The notes under the pieces: model-generated
What the model was told of the DNA's origin: nothing
The model's input: the letters and a program-made list of their open reading frames with translations, nothing else
Databases searched by the model: none
Part shown: positions 1-6,429 of the stretch, piece by piece
Layout: every line of letters starts with the position of its first letter
Position numbering within the stretch: the stretch's first letter is position 1
Source of the DNA: Rubrivivax sp.
GTDB taxonomy: Bacteria > Pseudomonadota > Gammaproteobacteria > Burkholderiales > Burkholderiaceae_C
Reading direction: 5' to 3'
Length of the DNA stretch: 8,619 nt
Assembly (NCBI GenBank): GCA_030693565.1
Contig: JAUYAJ010000499.1
Span: 1 to 8,619 of the forward strand
Translations under genes and position numbers: made by a program

Positions 1-5
1 TCCGG

Positions 6-106
6 GTAGGCCCCCAGAAAGGGCCCCCTCGGCGTTGCAAATGCTCGCCGGGTCTCAGGACCCGTCTGCGCTTTGCGCCTTGATGGCGCCCTTTCTGGGG
101 GCCTAC
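6..106. repeat. Long imperfect palindrome (hairpin element) downstream of the PEP-CTERM gene
   Basis: The arms at 6-24 and 88-106 are perfect reverse complements over 19 bp (GTAGGCCCCCAGAAAGGGC and its complement). The 63 bases between them continue the same symmetry. Positions 26-27 pair with 85-86, 29-30 with 82-83, 31-33 with 77-79, 37-41 with 72-76, 43-44 with 70-71, and 49-54 with 59-64, closing on the loop TCAG at 55-58. Nearly all nested pairs share a centre near 56, so the whole element can fold into one interrupted hairpin of roughly 39 base pairs. It starts 30 bp beyond the stop codon of the PEP-CTERM gene, so it could end that transcript, but no T-tract follows on either side. It could also be a dispersed REP-like or MITE-like repeat. 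Which of these applies cannot be told from one copy. Confidence 0.85.
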
Positions 107-135
107 GCGGGCGTGATTCATATCTTCACAGCCTC

Positions 136-840
136 TCAGGCGCGGCGGCGCAGCGCGACGGCGCCGAACAGCGCCAGGCTCACCAAGGCCAGCGAACCCG
201 GCTCGGGCACCGTGGCCGCGGCCAGATCGCGATTGAGCTGGTTGCTCAGCAGCTTGAAGGTTGGGGCCGTCGGGCCGTCACCCCAGTCGTAGCCGTTGAC
301 CCAGACCGTGCCGCTGCCGTAGGCACCGCCAACGATGGCGGTCGCGCCCCCGGCGCTGTTGCGTGTGCCATAGACAACGCCGTTGCCCAGCGCCGTGAAG
401 TCATGGAAAAACTGCGTCGCGCCACTGTCGCTGTACGAGGCACCAAGACCGGTTCCGAGATCAGCGGCCAGGCCGGCAGCTGTGAAGACGATCGAGCTGT
501 TGCTCGCGTTGGAGTAGTTGGCGTTGGCGACACCGCCGAGCAGCCCCATGCCGTAGCTGGCGGCCGACCACTCGGTGATCAAGGTGCCGCCGCCAAAGAC
601 AAAGGCCGTCAGCGCGGCATTCGGTGTCGCGGAGCGACCCAGGATGACGGCGTCCAGGCCCGCCAGCGACGCCGTGGTGAACGACGACAGCAAAGCTACC
701 GTGTGGCCCAGGGGGCTGAGTCCATTGCTGACCACGGTCTGGCTCGGGTAATCACTGACCATGCCCACCGCGGCGGCCTGGGCGTTCAACGCGGCGGCAC
801 CGAGCAGCGCGGCAACAACAAAGTTCAGTTTTTGGGTCAT
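136..840 (-). CDS. PEP-CTERM sorting domain-containing exported protein
   Basis: This is a 234-residue exported protein. Residues 1-23 form a signal peptide: a short basic start, a hydrophobic core, and an AQA-type cleavage site near residue 22. The C-terminus carries the PEP-CTERM tripartite signal: VPEP at 211-214, a hydrophobic helix at about 215-230 and an RRR cluster at 231-233. In this family the tail is recognised by the EpsH/XrtA exosortase in the inner membrane, usually in exopolysaccharide-producing Gram-negatives. The mature part is poor in charged residues, rich in Ser/Asn/Thr/Gly, and has an NYSNASNSS tract at about 109-116. Its order of elements (SPLGHTV, LDAVILGR, FGGGTLITEW, GSGTVWVNGYDWGDG) recalls flavodoxin-like/class I glutamine-amidotransferase-like folds, but I see no catalytic Cys, and this fold guess is weak. 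The frame stays open to 981, but the ATG at 840 is chosen because it places the signal peptide at the N-terminus. The purine-rich stretch GAGAAAA upstream is only a weak ribosome site. No exosortase gene is in the window. Confidence 0.93.
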   Translation of the reverse strand: MTQKLNFVVAALLGAAALNAQAAAVGMVSDYPSQTVVSNGLSPLGHTVALLSSFTTASLAGLDAVILGRSATPNAALTAFVFGGGTLITEWSAASYGMGLLGGVANANYSNASNSSIVFTAAGLAADLGTGLGASYSDSGATQFFHDFTALGNGVVYGTRNSAGGATAIVGGAYGSGTVWVNGYDWGDGPTAPTFKLLSNQLNRDLAAATVPEPGSLALVSLALFGAVALRRRA

Positions 841-884
841 GGTCGCTTGTGTTTTCTCGTTGTCGAACGGGGTTTCCCGCCCTC

Positions 885-897
885 GACACCGAGTGTC
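885..897. promoter_or_regulatory. Small dyad upstream of the PEP-CTERM gene (possible operator)
   Basis: GACAC at 885-889 and GTGTC at 893-897 form a perfect 5-bp dyad with a 3-bp centre. It lies 44 bp upstream of the PEP-CTERM start codon in the only sizeable spacer of the window. A second, weaker dyad, CGTT/AACG, sits at 858-869. Either could be a protein-binding site or a leader hairpin. I do not recognise a regulator, and arms this short can arise by chance in GC-rich DNA. Confidence 0.25.
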
Positions 898-972
898 AGC
901 GCGACCCGCGCAGACCAACACCGCGCGACCCGGGGGAGGCCCGCAGGCGCGAGCCCTGTATGCCAATTCCGA

Positions 973-992
973 CCGGCGCACTGTGGCGCCGG
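973..992 (-). terminator. Possible terminator hairpin after the VOC gene
   Basis: CCGGCGC at 973-979 and GCGCCGG at 986-992 can form a 7-bp all-GC stem with a 6-base loop. It begins 7 bases beyond the stop codon of the VOC gene and thus at the end of the seven-gene run. On the minus strand the bases after the stem are mixed, with no T-run, so it is not a classical intrinsic terminator. It could be a 3'-end stabilising hairpin or part of a Rho-dependent end. Confidence 0.35.
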
Positions 993-999
993 CGCCGAA

Positions 1000-1374
1000 T
1001 CACAAGGTTTCGCTCGGCTCGAAGTCGAGTTCCACCTTGGCGCCGTTCGGGTCGTGGCAGAACAGCTGCCAGGTGCCGGCGCCGACCTGCTGGCGCAGCT
1101 CGTAATGCAGGCCGCTTTCATCGAAGCGGGCTTTCACCGCTTTCAGCCCACGGGCGCTGAACGCCAGGTGGTCGATGACGCCGGTGCGCGGCTCGGGCAT
1201 CGGCCGGTCCCAGTAGATGTGCAGCACGGCGCGATCACCCGCATAAAGCCAGGCGCCGGGGAATCCCAGCTCGGGCCGCGGCCCGTCGCGCAGGCCGAGC
1301 AAGCCTACGTAAAAGCCCAGCGTCTGCTCGCGGTTCTCGGCGGTGATGGTGAAATGGTTCATGCCTTCGATCAT
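1000..1374 (-). CDS. VOC family (glyoxalase/dioxygenase-fold) protein
   Basis: This 124-residue protein has the length and layout of a single-chain, two-module VOC (vicinal oxygen chelate) fold protein. Module 1 is about residues 5-56 and starts NHFTI, followed by FYVGLLGL. Module 2 is about residues 66-119 and starts IDHLAF, with the typical DPNGAKVELDF end at 108-118. Likely metal ligands by position are His7, His69 and Glu115, with His52 near the end of module 1. The family includes glyoxalase I, extradiol dioxygenases and fosfomycin thiol transferases. The histidine/glutamate spacing resembles several of these, but no substrate-specific signature is clear, so I do not name a reaction. The ATG at 1374 is preferred over Met5 because an AGGAGG ribosome site lies 5 bases upstream. 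The gene starts 10 bp after the stop of the SRPBCC-oxidoreductase gene, with its ribosome site touching that stop, so translation is probably coupled. It is the last gene of the operon, and a role in the same small-molecule pathway is inferred. Confidence 0.93.
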   Translation of the reverse strand: MIEGMNHFTITAENREQTLGFYVGLLGLRDGPRPELGFPGAWLYAGDRAVLHIYWDRPMPEPRTGVIDHLAFSARGLKAVKARFDESGLHYELRQQVGAGTWQLFCHDPNGAKVELDFEPSETL

Positions 1375-1379
1375 CGGGC

Positions 1380-1385
1380 CCTCCT
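1380..1385 (-). promoter_or_regulatory. Ribosome binding site of the VOC gene
   Basis: The minus strand reads AGGAGG from 1385 to 1380, five bases before the ATG at 1374. It is a full anti-16S match and its first base is the last base of the upstream TGA stop. It fixes the VOC start at Met1 rather than Met5. Confidence 0.8.
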
Positions 1386-2860
1386 CAGGGAATCAACACC
1401 AGCGCGCCGATGCTACGGCGTGATTCGAGCTGGGCGTGCGCCTGGCCGGCAGCGCCCAGCGCGTAACGCTCGATCGGCGGCAGCTGGATGCTGCCCGCTG
1501 CCAGCGCATCCCAGACCCGCTGGGCACGTTCGGCGAGCTGGCGCTGCGTGGCAACGAAGTCGAACACCACCGGGCGCGAGAAGGTGATCGACTTTTGCAC
1601 CAGCCAGTCGGGCGAGATCGGCTGCAGGCTGCCGCTGGCCTGACCCAGGCTGATCCAGTGGCCACAGCGCGCGAGTGCGGCGAAGTTCTGTTCGCGCGCA
1701 GCGTCGCCCAGGCCGTCGACGACGACGTCGGCGCCGCCGCACTCGGCCTGGACGGCGTCGGCGAAGCGATAGTCGCGGGTGACGATGACATGCTCGCAGC
1801 CATGCGCGCGCGCCACCCGGGCCTTGTCTTCGCTGGACACGGTGCCGATGACGGTGGCGCCGAGCTTTCGCGCCCAAGCGCACAGCAACAGGCCAACGCC
1901 GCCGGCCGCCGCGTGTACCAGCAAGCGCGTGCCGGCGCGTACATGGCCCAGATCGCGCAGCAGCATGTCGGCGGTGACACCTTTGAGCAGCAGCGCCGCC
2001 GCGCTGGCGTCTTCCAGCGCCGCCGGCAGCCGCACCACCCAGTCGGCGGGCACCGTGCGCACGCTGCAATAGGCGCCGGGCTGCGGGCCCATGTAGGCGA
2101 CGCGGTCGCCGGGCAGCAAGCCGTTGACGCCGGCGCCGACGTCGATCACCGTGCCGGCAGCCTCCATGCCGGGCACGCCCGGCGCGTCCGCGGCCACGGG
2201 CAAGAGCGACGGCAACCAGCCTTTGCGCAGGTAGACGTCGAAGTAGTTGACGCCGACGGCGCGCTGGCGGATGCGCACTTCACCCGCGCCAGGCGCCGGT
2301 GCCTCGCCGTCGCCCGCCACCAGCACCTCAGGCCCGCCGTACTGGCGCAGCGCGGCGCGCCGGCTCGGCAGCGGCAAGGCCGTGGGCTGCGGCTCGCTGC
2401 CGGGGGTGCGCAGGTCGGCGCCGCGCTCGAGGTGGCGGCGCAGGTTCTCGAAACCGGCTTCGTAGACGCCTTGGGCAACCATTTCGCGCAACTCGCGCTC
2501 GCGCCCCGGCGGTGTCGCGAAGCTCGACTCCCAATGCCAGAAGGTGCGGCGGCCGTCGGTCACCGGTTTGAGCGTCACCGTGGCCACGTAGCGCTGCAAA
2601 GGCACGCTGGCTTCGACGATGCAGTATGTGCTCTTGTAGTCGCTGTCCGACAGCGTCAGCAGCTGCTCGCGGATGTGGTTGCCGTCGCGCAGCCAGAAGT
2701 CGCGCACGGCGCCCACCTGGTCGCCGCGCCGGCCGCCTTCGATGCGGCTGCGCTCGACCACGCCATGCCACTGGTCGTGGCTGTTGAAGTCGCGCAGCAC
2801 GGCCCAGACGCGCTCGATCGGGGCGTCGATGACGGTCGAGCGGACGACTTTCTGCAGCAC
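1385..2860 (-). CDS. SRPBCC domain fused to a quinone-oxidoreductase-type MDR enzyme
   Basis: This 491-residue protein joins two enzyme-type domains in one continuous frame. Residues 1-145 are an SRPBCC/START-like ligand-binding domain (PYR/PYL/RCAR-like or polyketide-cyclase type: VWAVLRDFN at 18-26, WHG at 31-33, HIREQLLTLSD at 62-72, LKPVTDGRRTFWHWESSF at 97-114). Residues 146-165 are a Pro-rich linker. Residues 166-491 are a medium-chain dehydrogenase/reductase of the quinone oxidoreductase (Qor) branch: a GroES-like part with PGMEAAGTV at 230-238, then a Rossmann part with the NAD(P)H loop HAAAGGVG at 316-323. No catalytic-zinc Cys/His set or structural four-Cys lobe is seen, as expected for Qor-like members, which reduce quinones or alpha,beta-unsaturated carbonyls with NADPH. 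The start is GTG at 2860, only 5 bp after the TGA of the paralogous SRPBCC gene, with a weak ribosome site, so coupling is likely. The substrate is unknown. A role for the SRPBCC domain in capturing or passing ligand to the reductase is inference. Confidence 0.93.
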   Translation of the reverse strand: MLQKVVRSTVIDAPIERVWAVLRDFNSHDQWHGVVERSRIEGGRRGDQVGAVRDFWLRDGNHIREQLLTLSDSDYKSTYCIVEASVPLQRYVATVTLKPVTDGRRTFWHWESSFATPPGRERELREMVAQGVYEAGFENLRRHLERGADLRTPGSEPQPTALPLPSRRAALRQYGGPEVLVAGDGEAPAPGAGEVRIRQRAVGVNYFDVYLRKGWLPSLLPVAADAPGVPGMEAAGTVIDVGAGVNGLLPGDRVAYMGPQPGAYCSVRTVPADWVVRLPAALEDASAAALLLKGVTADMLLRDLGHVRAGTRLLVHAAAGGVGLLLCAWARKLGATVIGTVSSEDKARVARAHGCEHVIVTRDYRFADAVQAECGGADVVVDGLGDAAREQNFAALARCGHWISLGQASGSLQPISPDWLVQKSITFSRPVVFDFVATQRQLAERAQRVWDALAAGSIQLPPIERYALGAAGQAHAQLESRRSIGALVLIP

Positions 2861-2865
2861 CGCCG

Positions 2866-3306
2866 TCAGCGCCGGGCGAAGTGGCGCTTCAAGGCGTCGA
2901 AGCCGCCCTGGAAGACGCCCGTGCCGATGGTGTCGGTGAGCTCACGCTCGCGGCCTTCGTCGCAGTCGAACTCGGCGCTCCACTCGGCAAAGCAGCGGCC
3001 GCCGTCGGTGATCGGCGTCAGCTTCAAGGTGGCGACGTAGTTGTCCACCCCCATCGGGCTTTGCAGGATCTCGTAGCTGCAGCTGTAGTCGTAGTCGGAC
3101 AGCGCCAGCAGCTTCTCGCGGATCATGCCGCCGTCGCGGGTGTGGAAGTGGCGGATGCAGCCGACGCGGTCGGCCGGCTCGTTGTTCTCGATCCGGCTGT
3201 CGGCGATCGCCGGGTGCCACAGCGGCAAGGCGTTGAAATCGCGGATGCGCGACCACACGGTGTCGGCGCTGGCGTCGATGACGCTGGAGACGTAGACGCG
3301 GATCAC
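2866..3306 (-). CDS. SRPBCC family protein (PYR/PYL/RCAR- or polyketide cyclase-like)
   Basis: This 146-residue protein is a complete single SRPBCC domain, the helix-grip fold that holds hydrophobic ligands in a deep cavity. The family pattern is clear: VWSRIRDFNALPLWHP at 17-32, SRIE at 37-40, VGCIRHFHTRDGGMIREKLLALSD at 48-71, VATLKLTPITDGGRCFAEW at 91-109 and EFDCDEGRERELTDTIGTGVFQGGF at 112-136. Bacterial members act as ligand carriers, cyclases or toxin-like lipid binders, and many have no known role. The frame runs far upstream into the SPFH gene, but that part is Arg-rich shadow sequence. The GTG at 3306 is chosen because GGAG lies 7 bases before it, the SPFH stop is 4 bases before it, and the domain starts right there. 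It matches the N-terminal domain of the next gene along its whole length, so the two look like a tandem duplication. Confidence 0.92.
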   Translation of the reverse strand: MIRVYVSSVIDASADTVWSRIRDFNALPLWHPAIADSRIENNEPADRVGCIRHFHTRDGGMIREKLLALSDYDYSCSYEILQSPMGVDNYVATLKLTPITDGGRCFAEWSAEFDCDEGRERELTDTIGTGVFQGGFDALKRHFARR

Positions 3307-3310
3307 CGGC

Positions 3311-5008
3311 TCACTCCGCCTTCGGCGCGCCCGGCGGCAGCGCCGCCGGCCCGCCGATGGCCCCCATCGCGATGCGGCCGATGTCGCCGCCTTCGATGCC
3401 GATCTCGCGCAGCAACTGGTCGACGATCGGCGCCTGGGCGCGGAAGCGCAGCGCCGAATTGACCACGCTGTCGGCAAAACCGCCGCCACTGCCGTCGCCG
3501 GCGCTGTTGCCGCCACCGCCACCGCCCATCAAGCCGTCGACCTGGAGGATCTTGATGCCTTCGATGCGCTCCATCGGCCGCACCGATTCGCGGATGATGG
3601 CCTCGGCTTTCTCGACCAGCTTCAGGCGCAGCGCCGACACCCGCGCATCCGGGCTCAGCATGTTGTGGGCTTCGTTCATCAGCCGCAGGCCTTCGGCTTC
3701 GACCTCGGCGCGCACGCGCATCGCCATCGAGCGGATCTTGTCGGCGTCGGCATCGGCCTCGGCCTGCGCGCGCAATGCCGCGCCGCGGTCGGCGCTGGCG
3801 TCTTTCTCGGCCTGGGCGGCCGAGGTCAGGCGCAGCGCGTCGCGCTCGGCGGCCTGGGCCGCGCCGATGAGGTCGATGGCCTTCTTGCGCTCGGCCATCT
3901 CGACCTCGCGCGCGGTGAACACCTTCTCTTCGGCGGCCACCGCCAGCGCGCGCGCGCCGTCGGCCGCGGCCTGGGCTTCACTCTGCGTCTTGCTCTCCCG
4001 CGCCACCGCGATGGCGCGCTGCTGCTCGGCCAGCTCCATCGCCTGACGGCGCTCGATCTCGGAGCCCTGGATCTCGCGCTCCTTGCGGATGCGCTCCTGC
4101 TCCACGCTTTGTTCGGAGCGGATGCGCGCGGTCTCGACGTGCTGCTTGGCGGCAATCTGCGCGCCTTCCGAATCCTGCTCGCGCTGGGCGCGTTCGCTGG
4201 CGACCTCGGCGCGCTGGCGGGCGCGCGCGATCTCGACTTCGCGCTGCTGGTTCAGCCGCGCGTGCTCGCTTTCGCGGTCGATTTCCAGCGACAGCTTCTC
4301 GGCTTCGAGGTTCTTGTTGCGGATCGCGATCAAGGTGTCCTGCTCGACATCGTTGCGCTGCTTCTTGCGGCGCTCGATCTGCTCGGTCAACCGCGTCAAG
4401 CCTTCGGCGTCGAAGGCGTTGCTGGGGTTGAAGAACTCCATCGCCGTCTGGTCGAGCTGGGTCAGCGAAGCCGCTTCGAGCTCGAGGCCGTTCTTCGTCA
4501 GGTCGCCAGCCACCGCCTCGCGCACCCGGCGCACATAACTGCCGCGCTTTTCGTGCAACTCTTCCATCGTCATTTCGGCCGCTGCGGTGCGCAAGGCGTC
4601 GACGAACTTGCCTTCGACCAGCTCCTTGAGCTGGGCCGGCTCCATGGTGCGCAAGCCCAGGGTCTGCGCCGCTGCGGCCACCGCCTCGGGCAAGGCCGCC
4701 ACCCGGACGTAGAACTCGGCGATGACGTCCACGCGCATGCGGTCCTTGGTGATCAAGGCCTTGTCGCGGCCGCGGCTGACCTCCAGCCGCAGCGTGTTCA
4801 TGTTGACCGGAATGACGTCGTGCACGATGGGCAGCACGAAGGCGCCGCCGTCGAGCACCACCTTCTGCCCGCCCAGCCCGGTGCGCACGAAGGCGCGCTC
4901 CTTGGAACTTCGCAGGTAAAGCCAGTGCAGCAGCCAGACGCCGATGGCGACGACGATCGCGACGACGATCAGTCCGAGGATGAAACTGCCAAATTCAGCG
5001 CCGGTCAT
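3311..5008 (-). CDS. SPFH/flotillin family protein (YqiK-like)
   Basis: This 565-residue protein has the architecture of bacterial flotillins (YqiK/FloT/FloA group). It has a short N-terminus and one membrane helix at about 8-32, then a Band 7/SPFH domain at about 36-205 (ERAFVRTGLGGQKVVLDGGAFVLPIVH at 37-63, NTLRLEVSRGRDKALITKDR at 71-90). A long, highly charged, Ala/Glu/Arg/Lys/Gln-rich coiled coil follows at about 205-475. The flotillin C-terminal region spans about 476-565, with SVRPMERIEGIKILQVDG at 475-492, a Gly-rich loop at 494-510 and a hydrophobic tail. Such proteins form large oligomers on the inner membrane and organise membrane microdomains. The ATG at 5008 has AGGAG seven bases upstream and gives the membrane helix at the very start. 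YqiK-type genes usually sit beside a small NfeD-like partner (YqiJ). None is present here; instead the gene lies 15 bp after a lipoprotein hydrolase and 4 bp before the SRPBCC gene. A scaffold role for the neighbouring products is inference. Confidence 0.96.
   Translation of the reverse strand: MTGAEFGSFILGLIVVAIVVAIGVWLLHWLYLRSSKERAFVRTGLGGQKVVLDGGAFVLPIVHDVIPVNMNTLRLEVSRGRDKALITKDRMRVDVIAEFYVRVAALPEAVAAAAQTLGLRTMEPAQLKELVEGKFVDALRTAAAEMTMEELHEKRGSYVRRVREAVAGDLTKNGLELEAASLTQLDQTAMEFFNPSNAFDAEGLTRLTEQIERRKKQRNDVEQDTLIAIRNKNLEAEKLSLEIDRESEHARLNQQREVEIARARQRAEVASERAQREQDSEGAQIAAKQHVETARIRSEQSVEQERIRKEREIQGSEIERRQAMELAEQQRAIAVARESKTQSEAQAAADGARALAVAAEEKVFTAREVEMAERKKAIDLIGAAQAAERDALRLTSAAQAEKDASADRGAALRAQAEADADADKIRSMAMRVRAEVEAEGLRLMNEAHNMLSPDARVSALRLKLVEKAEAIIRESVRPMERIEGIKILQVDGLMGGGGGGNSAGDGSGGGFADSVVNSALRFRAQAPIVDQLLREIGIEGGDIGRIAMGAIGGPAALPPGAPKAE
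3314..3317 (-). promoter_or_regulatory. Ribosome binding site that fixes the GTG start of the SRPBCC gene
   Basis: The minus strand reads GGAG from 3317 to 3314, directly before the SPFH stop codon TGA (3313-3311) and 7 bases before the GTG at 3306. It supports start at the GTG and translational coupling to the SPFH gene. Confidence 0.65.
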
Positions 5009-5015
5009 GGGCGTT

Positions 5016-5020
5016 CTCCT
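5016..5020 (-). promoter_or_regulatory. Ribosome binding site of the SPFH gene
   Basis: The minus strand reads AGGAG from 5020 to 5016, seven bases before the ATG at 5008 and 3 bases past the TAG of the hydrolase gene. It supports the chosen start. Confidence 0.75.
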
Positions 5021-5023
5021 GAG

Positions 5024-6409
5024 CTATCGAGAGGGGCCGGCGGGCGCCGGCAGGCGCGTCGCATCGGCCACATGGAACACGGAACGGATGTGCAAGGTGG
5101 CGGCGTCGGCCGCCCCGGTGAAACCGAGCCAGAGGTCGAGCATCGGGGCGTAGAACACGCCGTCCGGCACGGCGAACAGCGACACCCGGTCGCCGCCGTT
5201 CACGCGCAGAAAAAGCTTGCTGTCCTGCTGATCGATGTTCAGCAGGCCCAGTTCCGGCGCGCGGTAGCGGCCGGCATAGCGGGCGCGGTCGCCCTTCTTG
5301 ACCGTGTTCAACACCGGCGCGGATTCCGGCGTTGGCGTGCGACCGGCGAGCACGTCGGCAAGGTCGCGCGTGAAGCGCGCGCATTGCCACGGCGCCAGCG
5401 TGCTGTTGCTGACATAGGCCAATGTTTCGCGCCGTGTGCGGTCCCACATCACCTGGGCATAAAAGCCGTTGTAGGCGCCGGTGTAGTGGCAGCGCTGGCG
5501 CGCCGCGTCGCAGTACCAGCTCAGCGCCGTCAGCACGGCGTCGAAGCCGCTGTCGAGCATCGGTTGGCGCAGGCCGGCCTCGAGCCGCGCGCCAGCCATC
5601 ACGCGACCTTGCGCGAACGCGTTGCCCCAGCGCGCCCAGTCGCGCGCGCTGGCGTGCACGTTCGAGGCACCGATGTGCGCTTCACCGTCGAAGGCGTCAT
5701 TCGCCTCCCAGGCGTCACCGCGGCGCTCATAGCCTGGCGTGCGCGGCACCGGCCAGTCGGCAAACCTGGCCGGGCGCGCGAACAGGCCAGTGATGCCCAG
5801 CGGCGCCAGATAGCGTTCGCGCCAGACGGCCTCGATGCGGCGACCCTCGACACGCTCGACGACCAGCGCAGCGGCGTCGAAGCCGAGGTTGGAATATTCG
5901 CTGCTCACTCCCGGCGCCTGCAGCGGCTGCGGCTGGCGGCGCGCGGTGGCGCGCAGCAGGTCGGCGGTGTCGCGCACCTGGCCAGGGGCGAAGTCGGCGT
6001 CGAAGGCCTCGTAGTCGGGCAGACCGTTGCGGTGCGTGACGAGCTGGCGCAGCGTCTGCCCTGCATAGGGGTATTCGGGCAGATGGCGGGTCGCCGGATC
6101 GTCGAGCGACAGTCGGCCTTCGGCCGCCAGTTCCCAGACGATGGCTGCGGTCAGCGTCTTGGCCAGCGAGCCGCCATCGCTGGCGGTATCGACGGTGAAG
6201 GGTCGGTCTGGCTGGCGTTCGGCCAGGCCCACGGCGCGCTCGTAGACGACCTGGCCGTCCCGCATCAACACCACCGCGCCGCTGAAGCCGCTGCTGGCCA
6301 CCAGCGCTTGCACGACGCGGTCGGCGCTGGCCTGCAGCGCTGCGGGCGGCGCGCTGGCGCAGCCGGCCAGCAGCAGGCCGGACAGCAGCAGGAGCGTGAG
6401 CGTGCGCAT
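5024..6409 (-). CDS. Lipoprotein serine hydrolase, beta-lactamase/peptidase S12 family
   Basis: This is a 461-residue predicted lipoprotein. Residues 1-16 are a hydrophobic signal ending in the lipobox LAGC (14-17), so Cys17 should be lipidated. The residues after it (Ala-Ser) favour the outer membrane rather than retention in the inner membrane. The catalytic domain, about 25-350, has the penicillin-binding-protein/class C beta-lactamase motifs: SLAK at 81-84 (nucleophile Ser81, Lys84), YSN at 172-174, and YTG at 309-311 in HYTGAYNGF where most relatives have K/H-T/S-G. Residues 365-461 form an extra beta-rich C-terminal part (RYAGRYRAPELGLL, KLFLRVNGGDRVSLF), like the lipocalin-type tails of many S12 hydrolases. 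The family includes esterases, D-aminopeptidases and PBP-like proteins, so beta-lactam hydrolysis should not be assumed. The frame stays open upstream to 7156, but that part overlaps the TIM-barrel gene and is shadow. The ATG at 6409 is chosen because the signal peptide begins there. No strong ribosome site is visible. It starts 20 bp after the TIM-barrel stop. Confidence 0.93.
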   Translation of the reverse strand: MRTLTLLLLSGLLLAGCASAPPAALQASADRVVQALVASSGFSGAVVLMRDGQVVYERAVGLAERQPDRPFTVDTASDGGSLAKTLTAAIVWELAAEGRLSLDDPATRHLPEYPYAGQTLRQLVTHRNGLPDYEAFDADFAPGQVRDTADLLRATARRQPQPLQAPGVSSEYSNLGFDAAALVVERVEGRRIEAVWRERYLAPLGITGLFARPARFADWPVPRTPGYERRGDAWEANDAFDGEAHIGASNVHASARDWARWGNAFAQGRVMAGARLEAGLRQPMLDSGFDAVLTALSWYCDAARQRCHYTGAYNGFYAQVMWDRTRRETLAYVSNSTLAPWQCARFTRDLADVLAGRTPTPESAPVLNTVKKGDRARYAGRYRAPELGLLNIDQQDSKLFLRVNGGDRVSLFAVPDGVFYAPMLDLWLGFTGAADAATLHIRSVFHVADATRLPAPAGPSR

Positions 6410-6429
6410 GATCGAGTCGGGCAGCGGTC

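Noticed and set aside
6..106. Integron attC site
   Set aside because: The outer ends read GTAGGCC and GGCCTAC, which lack the RYYYAAC/GTTRRRY cores and are oriented the wrong way. The stem is also perfectly paired where attC sites have unpaired marker bases.
945..966. Sigma-54 promoter for the PEP-CTERM gene
   Set aside because: The minus strand has TTGGCAT as a possible -24 box, but the following GC falls 12 rather than 10 bases after the GG, so the -12 element does not fit.
1000..1374. Fosfomycin resistance (FosA-type) enzyme
   Set aside because: The His7/His69/Glu115 spacing is similar, but that is general to VOC proteins, and no substrate-binding signature of FosA was recognised.
73..1587. 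Open reading frame of 504 codons on the plus strand crossing the PEP-CTERM gene, the spacer and the VOC gene
   Set aside because: It crosses two well-supported minus-strand genes and the spacer, and the product shows no domain.
1436..3040. Open reading frame of 534 codons on the plus strand
   Set aside because: It lies opposite the SRPBCC-MDR and SRPBCC genes, and its translation is low-complexity Ala/Arg/Gly/Val-rich sequence without motifs.
5024..6409. Antibiotic resistance beta-lactamase
   Set aside because: The SxxK and YSN motifs are shared by the entire S12/PBP-like superfamily, and the operon context is not that of a resistance gene.
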